This document shows positions 42,435 to 49,566 of a DNA stretch of 64,000 nt, piece after piece. Where the stretch lies: assembly GCA_965219705.1 (NCBI GenBank), contig OZ244789.1, positions 1,612,001 through 1,676,000 on the forward strand, in the 5' to 3' direction. The notes below the pieces were generated by a model. It did no database searches. It saw only the letters and a program-made list of their open reading frames with translations, and was not told the DNA's origin. Each line of letters begins with the position of its first letter. Within the stretch, counting starts at the first letter, position 1. Made by a program: the position numbers and the translations under genes. This DNA comes from JAJECS01 sp965219705. GTDB taxonomy: Bacteria > Chloroflexota > UBA11872.

Positions 42435-43220
42435 ATGGGGCATGAACGAGTAGGCGCTCTTCCTCACACTAAGAGGTGGCGGGATGTCGTCACACAGATG
42501 GCAGAGTCCTCCGGCTCCAGGGATGACGCCGCAGCCATCGCTGACGCCATTCTTCAGAACGTTAGAACTCAGTTCAGGAAGATTCATTCGGATGACGGTG
42601 TAGTTGCTGCCTTCCAATTCCTGGTTGCATTAACCAAGAGCGCATCTTCGGAAGACTTCGAAGGCGCCTCTTCCTCACCGAGAATCGACCTTGAAGGGAG
42701 TCCCTCGACCCTAAGGCTCATTGGGCAGCTTCGATCGTGGGTAGAAGCCCAAGATGGTTCTAGGGAGTATGCCGACATTGCGTCCAAGGCATCCGCCGAT
42801 GCCATCTCTCTCTGGTCAGCTCAGCAGAGCATGCAAAGAAGCCTGTTTACCGATCCGGGCGATCCGAGAGATATCTGGCAGCGTGCGGACAATGGGGCCG
42901 GATTCTGCGAGGTTTCAAGGCTCTTCTTCTCCAAGTTTACAGAGCGATACCTGAACTACTTCTTGGAGCGAGAGGCCTCGGCCTCAATGGCGACAGTCTC
43001 AGAACGGGACCGGCTCGCCTCTCAGCTCCGGGATCACATCGATGGTGTTTCGAAATTTGCGTTCGAGACTTCCCGCATAACCCAGTCATTCGCTGCTGGT
43101 TGGTTCAACAACCACGCTCGTGGCAGGAACCCATCCAGAGATGAGTCAAGAAATTTCCTGAACGTCGCGTTCGGCAAGATGCGAGAGGAGTTGAGGCGGG
43201 AGGCCGACGCACATGAGTAG
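42435..43220 (+). CDS. Island protein A: Met-Gly-starting partner of the QueC-like protein
   Basis: 261-aa protein of unknown family. ATG at 42435 with TGAGGA about 9 nt upstream gives MGHERVGALPHTKRWRDVVT, so Gly would be N-terminal after Met removal. The rest is polar and helical: AAIADAILQNVRTQFRKI, FCEVSRLFFSKFTERYLNYF, then SKFAFETSRITQSFAAGWFN and FLNVAFGKMREELRREAD. No signal peptide or membrane helix. Its last 8 nt overlap the QueC-like gene, so they are translationally coupled. Composition is clearly less GC-rich than the host genes. By analogy with QatB (partner of QatC) it may be the target or effector of the QueC-like protein. Confidence 0.7.
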   Translation: MGHERVGALPHTKRWRDVVTQMAESSGSRDDAAAIADAILQNVRTQFRKIHSDDGVVAAFQFLVALTKSASSEDFEGASSSPRIDLEGSPSTLRLIGQLRSWVEAQDGSREYADIASKASADAISLWSAQQSMQRSLFTDPGDPRDIWQRADNGAGFCEVSRLFFSKFTERYLNYFLEREASASMATVSERDRLASQLRDHIDGVSKFAFETSRITQSFAAGWFNNHARGRNPSRDESRNFLNVAFGKMREELRREADAHE

Positions 43221-45081
43221 CGACACTCCCGTGCTGGTCTTGTGCAACGGGGCGTCCGCACCAGATGAGAACTGCGGTGAAAAGAGCTCCATAGTCCTAG
43301 ATTATCTGGATAAAGAATACGGTCTGCCCAATGTGAAACTCGGACTTCCGAACTTTGTCCGAGATGTGTACCACTTGCCGGACCGAACACTCGACTTGCT
43401 CGAAGTAGCCGCATATATCTACTGTGCTGACAGGATGAGTATTCGGGGCTCAAAGATTGCCGTGGAGTATCAGGCCTGGGCAAGGTCGTTCCACTTCGTC
43501 ATCAAGGTTCGCGACCACACCTTCTGGAGTCAGAGCGACGTCTCAGCATGTTTATCGCGCGCGTTGCAGTTTATGACAGGAGATCGAGAGTACAGCTTCT
43601 CATTTCAGCCCGGCCATTCCACTCCAAGAACTGGGTTGTTCGACGATGAACAATTCCGGATGGAGAACTCACAAGACCTTGACGTGGCACTATTCTCGGG
43701 TGGTATAGACTCCTTGGCAGGCGTCCTCAACCACCTGGAAACCACCAGCGAACAGGTCTGTCTTGTCAGCCACCAGTCCCAGCCGGGCACGGTGAGGACG
43801 CAACGGCAGTTGGTTGAGGCACTCAAGAACCGTTTCCCAGGTAGAGTTTCTCACTACAAATTCGAGTGCCACCTTAAGGGCATCCGGGCAGTAGAGGAGA
43901 CTCAGCGTTCCAGGGCGTTTCTATACACGAGCATTGCATTCGCCATCGCCCAAGCGTACGGGCAAGAAGGCTTCAGCGTGTATGAGAACGGGATTACAGG
44001 GCTCAATTTCCCTCGACGAGCCGACCTCGCTGAAGCCAGAGCCACTCGTACTACCCACCCCAGGACGATGTACCACCTGAAGCAGCTTTTCTCACGGCTT
44101 GGCGAATGCGAGATGCAAATACAACTGCCGTTCTTGTGGAAGACGAAGACAGATACTCTGGCCCTATTGAGGGCCGGTCACCACCGTGAATTGATACCGA
44201 GTTCGGTGTCATGTAGCAAGACGTTCCAGAATCTTGGGCAGGCCACACATTGTGGAGGATGTTCACAATGTGTGGACCGTCGGTTCGCCGCCTACTCGGC
44301 TAAGGCTGACGACATGGATGATTCAGGGATCTATGCCAACGACATCATCTCCACCGCTATCTCAGACCGAGAGGTGAAGACAACGGTCTTAGATTATGTG
44401 CGTCAGGCCAAGGACTTCAGTATATGGAACGAAGATCACTTTTTCATGGAACTGGCGACTGAGCTTTCCGATGTCGTGGACTACCTTCCGGACGGCGGGA
44501 GTGAGATCGAGCGTCTTCGACTGGTCATAGACTTGTGCAAGCGGCACGGGGACCAGGTGGCGTTTGCCATGAAGCGCATGAGAGATGAACACGATGACCT
44601 GTACTCCATAGTCCCTCGCAATTCGCTGCTCGGACTGATCTCTGATCGCGAGTATATGAAGGATCCTGTATCTCTTTTGGTGGGCAGACTCTGCCGGTTG
44701 CTCAATCCGGCCATAGGAAGGATGTTTGGTGCCAATCCACCAAATGACGAAGCCGATCTGAACACCAAGATTGGGACTCTCTTGAGCTCGCACGAGATCG
44801 ACTTGCGCAGCGAACATCCAGCGGTCTCATTCGCGGGAGGCCATACTGTACCTGATCATGGTGGCGATAAGTCCGACATCCTCATTGAGGCCAAGTATGT
44901 GCGAGGCGCTACCTCACCCACTAAGGTGTCCGATGCCATGGCGTCCGATTTAACGAAATACCCACAAGACAGGCACATTCTGTTCGTGGTGTATGACCCT
45001 TCTCGAATGATCAGGGACGATCAGATCTTCAAGAGCGATTTTGAATCTCGCGGGCGATGCACCGTGTTGATTGTACGTTAA
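43213..45081 (+). CDS. Island protein B: QueC-like PP-loop enzyme with C-terminal PD-(D/E)XK-like domain
   Basis: 622 aa. Residues about 1-150 are unassigned. Residues about 155-370 resemble QueC (7-cyano-7-deazaguanine synthase): PP-loop DVALFSGGIDSLAGVLNHLE (SGGIDS at 162-167), then a zinc site at C334, C347, C350 and C353 (HCGGCSQCVDRRFAAYSA). Residues about 380-505 are helical. Residues about 510-622 resemble a restriction-nuclease fold: LNTKIGTLLSSHEI, KSDILIEAKYVRG (D555, E559, K561), ASDLTKYPQDRHILFVVYDP, CTVLIVR, reminiscent of DpnII/MboI-type domains. No other queuosine gene is nearby. QueC-like proteins are known in Qat and type IV CBASS defence; this fusion is not one I recognise. 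Confidence 0.8.
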   Translation: MSSDTPVLVLCNGASAPDENCGEKSSIVLDYLDKEYGLPNVKLGLPNFVRDVYHLPDRTLDLLEVAAYIYCADRMSIRGSKIAVEYQAWARSFHFVIKVRDHTFWSQSDVSACLSRALQFMTGDREYSFSFQPGHSTPRTGLFDDEQFRMENSQDLDVALFSGGIDSLAGVLNHLETTSEQVCLVSHQSQPGTVRTQRQLVEALKNRFPGRVSHYKFECHLKGIRAVEETQRSRAFLYTSIAFAIAQAYGQEGFSVYENGITGLNFPRRADLAEARATRTTHPRTMYHLKQLFSRLGECEMQIQLPFLWKTKTDTLALLRAGHHRELIPSSVSCSKTFQNLGQATHCGGCSQCVDRRFAAYSAKADDMDDSGIYANDIISTAISDREVKTTVLDYVRQAKDFSIWNEDHFFMELATELSDVVDYLPDGGSEIERLRLVIDLCKRHGDQVAFAMKRMRDEHDDLYSIVPRNSLLGLISDREYMKDPVSLLVGRLCRLLNPAIGRMFGANPPNDEADLNTKIGTLLSSHEIDLRSEHPAVSFAGGHTVPDHGGDKSDILIEAKYVRGATSPTKVSDAMASDLTKYPQDRHILFVVYDPSRMIRDDQIFKSDFESRGRCTVLIVR

Positions 45082-45637
45082 ATAAAGTTCGGTTGCGTGC
45101 CTTCCCGTTTGGGCCCATATAGCTGCATCCATGTAGAGGAAGGTCGAAGATGAAGGCGACCGGAAACGTGGCGGTTTAGTCAAAGTCAAGGCGCTATTAG
45201 TATTAGCCAGTCTGAATGCCGAAGTCTCTTCAGTGCGGAGAGAGACTAACCGCTAATACTGAGACGTCGGAATAGGTTGGGCGTAAGCGTTACAAGCCGC
45301 CCGTGCGAACCGTGACAATATTTGAGAGTCATCTCGGCTAGCCTCGTATGTCGCCCATCGATTTTTCCACGACGGTTCTGGCTAGGGGCAAAGCAGACGG
45401 GCAAATCTGAACCTAAGCAGAATTCCGCGCACGTGGGTCAACGCCGGATGTTGGTTAGCTGAAGACTTCGATGTATTCCTCCGCCGGTCCCGGATCAACC
45501 TCGCACGATATGGCTGATGGGAACGCAGCAGTGACCTCGCGAACGCACGGCCTTTTCTGACGCTGGCTCTCTCGGAGCTTGCTCTCTTCGGTCGCCTCGC
45601 GTATATCTCATGTCAAGCACGGATCCCCGGAGTCGAC
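45082..45637. other. Non-coding region after the island genes
   Basis: 556 nt with no supported gene. Composition is intermediate at first, returning to host-like GC towards 45600. It contains the nested inverted repeat at 45199-45260 and a GTAA-GCG-TTAC dyad (about 45285). I searched by eye for a copy of the tRNA-Val 3' end (an attR) and saw none. The livG promoter should lie near its right end. Confidence 0.6.
45199..45260. other. Nested inverted repeat, possible structured RNA
   Basis: Outer 9-bp arms AGTATTAGC (45199-45207) and GCTAATACT (45252-45260) enclose inner 7-bp arms AGTCTCT (45223-45229) and AGAGACT (45241-45247). The result is a two-tier stem about 62 nt long, 118 nt after the QueC-like gene. 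No T-run follows, so it is not a plain terminator. Confidence 0.5.
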
Positions 45638-46426
45638 GTGACGACAACCGCACCCTTGCTGCAAGTCCGCGACGTGGTCAAGGACTTCGGCGGCGTTCGC
45701 GCCGTGGACCACTGCTCCTTTGAGGTCATGCCCGGCACCATCACCGGGCTCATCGGTCCCAACGGGGCGGGCAAGACGACGCTGTTCAACCTGATTTCCG
45801 GCGCGCTGCCGCTGACCGGTGGACAGATTCTCTGCGACGGTCAGGTCATCAGTGGGATGCGGCTGCACCAGACGTTTTCGCTCGGGATCATGCGCACGTT
45901 CCAAATCCCCCGCGAGTTCCAGCGGCTCACGGTGCTCGAGAACCTGGCCGTGGTGCCGGCGAATCAGAGCGGCGAGCGCGTCTGGGCCTCCTGGCTGACG
46001 CCGTGGACCGTCGCCCAAGAGGAGCGCCGCATCGAGGCCAATGCGCTCGAAGTGCTGGAGTTCGTCAAGCTCGCGCACCTGGCCGACGAGTACGCCGGCA
46101 ATCTCTCCACCGGCCAGAAGAAGCTGCTGGAGCTGGCCCGGACGCTCATGGCCGAGCCGCGGCTGGTGCTACTGGACGAACCCGGCGCCGGCGTCAACCG
46201 CACCCTGCTGGGCGCGCTGGCGGACAATATCCAGCGGGCCAGCGCCGAGCGCGGCGTGACCTTTCTTCTGATCGAGCACGACATGGACCTCGTCATGCGC
46301 CTCTGCGACCCGGTGATCGTGATGGCCGAGGGCGGGGTCATTGCCCAGGGATCCCCGCGACAGATCCAGCGCGATCCCCAAGTGCTGGAGGCATATCTGG
46401 GAGGCGTTGTCGGTGGCGCTGCTTGA
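45638..46426 (+). CDS. livG: Branched-chain amino acid/amide ABC transporter ATP-binding protein
   Basis: 262-aa ABC ATPase of the LivG type. Walker A GLIGPNGAGKTTLFNLISGA, Q-loop RTFQIPREFQRLTVLENLAV, signature LSTGQKKLLELARTLMAEPR (LSTGQ variant of LSGGQ), Walker B LVLLDEPGAGVN, H-loop LLIEHDMDLVMRLCDPVIVM. The start is GTG at 45638. It overlaps livF by 14 nt. With LivF it powers uptake through LivH/LivM. Confidence 0.92.
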   Translation: MTTTAPLLQVRDVVKDFGGVRAVDHCSFEVMPGTITGLIGPNGAGKTTLFNLISGALPLTGGQILCDGQVISGMRLHQTFSLGIMRTFQIPREFQRLTVLENLAVVPANQSGERVWASWLTPWTVAQEERRIEANALEVLEFVKLAHLADEYAGNLSTGQKKLLELARTLMAEPRLVLLDEPGAGVNRTLLGALADNIQRASAERGVTFLLIEHDMDLVMRLCDPVIVMAEGGVIAQGSPRQIQRDPQVLEAYLGGVVGGAA

Positions 46427-47117
46427 GGCCCGCGACATCGTGGCCGGCTACGGCGAAACCGAGATCCTGCACGGCGTTTCCCTGGTTGTGAACCAAGGGG
46501 AGATCGTGACCGTGATCGGTCCCAACGGCTGCGGCAAGTCCACGCTCATGAAGGCCGTGGTGGGTTTGGTGCCGGTGCGGTCCGGCAGCGTCACGTTTCG
46601 CGGCGCGGATATCACCGCCCTTGCCCCGGAACGGGTCGTGCGGACGGGACTGTGCTACGTCCCCCAGTCCGCCAACGTCTTTCCATCCCTCAGCATTCGA
46701 GAGAACCTGGAAATGGGCGCGTTCATTCGCGGCGATGACTGCCAGGGGCGCATCGAGGAGATGTTTGGTTTGTTTCCGGACTTGGCGCGGCGCCCAAACG
46801 GCAGGGCCGGCAACCTATCGGGCGGGCAGCGCCAGATGCTGGCCATTGCCCGCGCCCTGATGCTGGACCCCGTGCTCCTGCTGCTCGACGAACCCTCGGC
46901 TGGGCTTTCGCCGGCGGTCATGCGCATGGTGCTCGAGCGCATCCAGGGGATCAACGCGACCGGCGTGTCCTTGCTGCTGGTCGAGCAGCACGCCCGCGAA
47001 GCGCTGCAACTGTCCGACAGGGGCTACGTGCTGTCCGCCGGCGAGAACCGACTGGAGGACCAGGGGCCGGCGCTCCTGGCCAATCCGGAGGTAGCCCGCC
47101 TGTATCTGGGAGGATAG
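46413..47117 (+). CDS. livF: Branched-chain amino acid/amide ABC transporter ATP-binding protein
   Basis: 234 aa from GTG at 46413, overlapping livG. LivF-type ATPase: VTVIGPNGCGKSTLMKAVVG (Walker A), YVPQSANVFPSLSIRENLEM (Q-loop and family motif), NLSGGQRQMLAIARALMLDP (signature), VLLLLDEPSAGLSP (Walker B), LLVEQHAREALQLSDRGYVL. A longer frame from 46341 lies inside livG and is not used. Confidence 0.92.
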   Translation: MALLEARDIVAGYGETEILHGVSLVVNQGEIVTVIGPNGCGKSTLMKAVVGLVPVRSGSVTFRGADITALAPERVVRTGLCYVPQSANVFPSLSIRENLEMGAFIRGDDCQGRIEEMFGLFPDLARRPNGRAGNLSGGQRQMLAIARALMLDPVLLLLDEPSAGLSPAVMRMVLERIQGINATGVSLLLVEQHAREALQLSDRGYVLSAGENRLEDQGPALLANPEVARLYLGG

Positions 47118-47179
47118 GCAAATGCCCGACTCCCCAGGACACACGGAGGCGAGGGGTAGTGGGTCGCTCTGAGTCCGTC

Positions 47180-47199
47180 ATTCCCGCGAAAGCGGGAAT
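47180..47199. repeat. REP-like palindrome between livF and livH
   Basis: ATTCCCGC-GAAA-GCGGGAAT, a perfect 8-bp stem with a GAAA tetraloop, embedded in GTCATTCCCGC...GGAATCCA. This is the widespread REP/intergenic palindrome type, related to the units at 9597-9955. It interrupts the liv operon in the 206-nt livF-livH gap. Confidence 0.75.
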
Positions 47200-47323
47200 C
47201 CATCCGCGGCCCACCGACGAGCGAATCGAGGGAGCCGCGACGACGTCCGCTGGTGATGGAGGCCCATGCCGCGCCCCAATGTCAAAGTGACCCACTACCA
47301 GGCGAGCGGTCTGAGCGCGAGAG

Positions 47324-48391
47324 GTGGACGTGGGCGGGCCCGCCCGCGGTCCTAGCCGGCTTCCAGTGGCCGCCTTGCACCATACGGCGCGAAGACTCCA
47401 CCTGGCATGGAGGCCGGGGTACACGGTGGCCGCCATCATCGCGGCGCTGCTGATCGCCGGGTTCTTGCCCTTTATCAGGATGGGTCTGGTGGTCAACGGC
47501 TTCGTGCTCGGGGCCATCATCGCGACCGGAGCCATCGGTCTGACGTTGATCTACGGCAACCTGACATTCGCCAACATCGCGCATGGCGACTACATGACCA
47601 TGGGCGCCTATCTGTCATTCTCGATCATTACCGGTCTGCTTCCCATCATCGGCATTGAGGGACAGGGTTTAGGACCGTTCAGCTTTGGATACCCGTTGCT
47701 GATTGCGCTGCCGCTGGCGGCCGCCGCCGTCGCGCTCGGCGCAATAGCGCTGGACGCGTTGATCTACCGCAGACTCAGAAACCGCCGGGTTAACACCGTC
47801 GTTATCGCTATGGCATCGCTAGGTCTAGGCATCGCCGTGCGAGGTCTCATTCAGATCATTTGGACTGCTGAGAAACTTCAATTTCCTCGTGAATCGCGGC
47901 AGGTCTACCACCTTCCCATGGATGTGCGCATTCCGCCGGACAGCATTTTCATCGCGAGCATGGCCGTCATTCTCGTCGTCGGGGTGTATCTGCTACTCAC
48001 TCGAACGAAAATCGGCAAGGCCATGCGGGCTACGGCGGACAATCCGGACTTGGCTCGCGTCACCGGGATACCTACCGAACGCGTCATTTGGTGGACGTGG
48101 GCCATTGGCGGCGGTTTGGCCGCGATTGCGGGAACCCTGTTGGCGGTGCTGCAGGTGCAGTTGCTGCCGGGCATGGGCTGGGAGTTCCTGATTGCACTGT
48201 TCGCCGCGGTGATCTTGGGAGGCATCGGCAATCCCTATGGCGCGTTGGTGGGGGCGCTCGTCATTGGCGTAACGATGGAAGTCTCCACCCAGTGGATCAA
48301 CCCCAGCTACAAGCCGGCCGTCGCCTTCATCATCATGATCGCGCTGCTGCTGGCACGGCCCCGGGGCCTCTTGGGGGCTTCCAACGCATAG
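47324..48391 (+). CDS. livH: Branched-chain amino acid/amide ABC transporter permease
   Basis: 355 aa from GTG at 47324; the first 30 residues are Arg/Pro/Ala-rich and the true start may be GTG at 47425 (AAIIAALLIAGFLPF). LivH-type permease with about 8 helices: LGAIIATGAIGLTLIYGNLT, FANIAHGDYMTMGAYLSF, NTVVIAMASLGLGIAVRGLI, then the cytoplasmic coupling loop TRTKIGKAMRATADNPDLAR with VTGIPTERV, and FLIALFAAVILGGIGNPYGA. Codon use is slightly less GC-biased than in livG/F. Confidence 0.9.
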   Translation: MDVGGPARGPSRLPVAALHHTARRLHLAWRPGYTVAAIIAALLIAGFLPFIRMGLVVNGFVLGAIIATGAIGLTLIYGNLTFANIAHGDYMTMGAYLSFSIITGLLPIIGIEGQGLGPFSFGYPLLIALPLAAAAVALGAIALDALIYRRLRNRRVNTVVIAMASLGLGIAVRGLIQIIWTAEKLQFPRESRQVYHLPMDVRIPPDSIFIASMAVILVVGVYLLLTRTKIGKAMRATADNPDLARVTGIPTERVIWWTWAIGGGLAAIAGTLLAVLQVQLLPGMGWEFLIALFAAVILGGIGNPYGALVGALVIGVTMEVSTQWINPSYKPAVAFIIMIALLLARPRGLLGASNA

Positions 48392-48452
48392 AAAGCCATG
48401 AGCCATTAGCGACGTCATCGGCGTATTCGACTACGCGGCAAGCTTTGTCGTC

Positions 48453-49415
48453 ATGGCGGGCATCTACGCCGTGTTCGCCCTGGGGTTGAACGTGCACTGG
48501 GGGTTCACCGGTCTCTTCAATATCGGCATCGCCGGGTTCTTCGCCCTTGGCGCGTATACCGCGGCGCTGCTCACCACCAAGCCGCCCGACCCGCTGCTCT
48601 TTGAGGAATTCGTGTTTGGCGGCAACTGGGCGCAACTCAGTTTCCTCGACCTCGGGATCGATCTGTGGTTTTTCCTGGGATTGGCGGCGGCGGGCGCGGT
48701 GTGCGGCGTCATCGCGCTAGTCATTGGCTACGTCACCCTGCGTCTGAACGACGACTACCTGGCCATTGCCACGCTCGGAATCGCTGAGAGCGTCCGGCTC
48801 CTCTTTCTCAATGAGAAATGGATCGCCAATGGCTCGAAGGGCCTTTACCGAATCCCCCAATTCCTGGAGGGATGGATAGCGCCCGACAAGTACAACTATC
48901 TGTATATGGTCGTGGTGCTAGCCGTCTTGGCCGTGCTGTTCGTCATGGTGCGGCGGGCGATGCAGTCGCCCTGGGGCCGGGTGCTGCGGGCGATCCGCGA
49001 GGACGAGATCGCGGCCGCGGCCAGCGGCAAGAACGTCTTCGCCTTCAAGCTGCAAGCGTTTGTCCTGGGCGCGGTCATCATGGGCATTGGCGGCGCGCTG
49101 TTTGCCCACCACATCCGCTTTGTTTCGCCGCTGACGTTCGAGCCGCTGCTGGGCACCTTCATCATTTGGGCCATGCTGATGGTGGGCGGGGCCGGCAACA
49201 ATCTGGGCGCCATCCTGGGCGCCTTCGTCGTGTGGGGGCTCTGGGTGGGCACCCAGTTCTTGCCGGGGGTATTCGCCGACGCGAACTTCCGCTTCTTCAT
49301 GATTGGCGTGCTCATCGTCACCGTCATCCTGCTGCGCCCGGGCGGCATTCTGGGCGAGCTGCGGCGCGTGACGCGGGGCGGAGTTGGCCCCCGCATCCGC
49401 CTGGACGACGGCTGA
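48453..49415 (+). CDS. livM: Branched-chain amino acid/amide ABC transporter permease
   Basis: 320 aa from ATG at 48453. The family N-terminus appears to begin earlier: the in-frame sequence ISDVIGVFDYAASFVV precedes this ATG, and an upstream TGA bounds it. The only possible earlier start is ATT at 48405 or another rare codon. LivM permease motifs: YAVFALGLNVHWGFTGLFNI, GYVTLRLNDDYLAIATLGIA, loop SPWGRVLRAIREDEIAAAAS, and MIGVLIVTVILLRPGGILGE. It follows livH by 61 nt. Confidence 0.88.
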   Translation: MAGIYAVFALGLNVHWGFTGLFNIGIAGFFALGAYTAALLTTKPPDPLLFEEFVFGGNWAQLSFLDLGIDLWFFLGLAAAGAVCGVIALVIGYVTLRLNDDYLAIATLGIAESVRLLFLNEKWIANGSKGLYRIPQFLEGWIAPDKYNYLYMVVVLAVLAVLFVMVRRAMQSPWGRVLRAIREDEIAAAASGKNVFAFKLQAFVLGAVIMGIGGALFAHHIRFVSPLTFEPLLGTFIIWAMLMVGGAGNNLGAILGAFVVWGLWVGTQFLPGVFADANFRFFMIGVLIVTVILLRPGGILGELRRVTRGGVGPRIRLDDG

Positions 49416-49515
49416 CCGCAAGGCCGAGGCCGGGCCGATCCTTGGCGACTTGCTGGTCGCTAGGGGCTGCCAACGGTTCAGCTTCAAGAAGACCCGGCGT
49501 GCTTCATAGCGAAGA

Positions 49516-49535
49516 GAGCGGCCCGAAGGCCGCTC
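49516..49535. terminator. Bidirectional terminator-like hairpin between livM and livK
   Basis: GAGCGGCC-CGAA-GGCCGCTC, a perfect 8-bp stem with a CGAA tetraloop, between the convergent livM and livK stops. It is followed by CCCTTCC on the plus strand rather than a full T-run. Confidence 0.6.
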
Positions 49536-49566
49536 CCTTCCGCGTTGATCGCGGGCCGCTCAGCCG

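Noticed and set aside
42435..43220. Assignment of protein A as QatB itself
   Set aside because: Only the Met-Gly start, size class and pairing agree; I cannot confirm sequence homology, and QatA and QatD are missing.
43213..45081. Plain queuosine-biosynthesis QueC
   Set aside because: The protein is far longer than QueC (about 220-230 aa), carries an extra N-terminal region and a nuclease-like C-terminus, and no queD, queE or queF is nearby.
45082..45637. Possible RNase P RNA, SRP RNA or attR site
   Set aside because: No GAGGAAAGTCC or SRP Alu/S-domain signature, and no copy of the tRNA-Val 3' end was found by eye.
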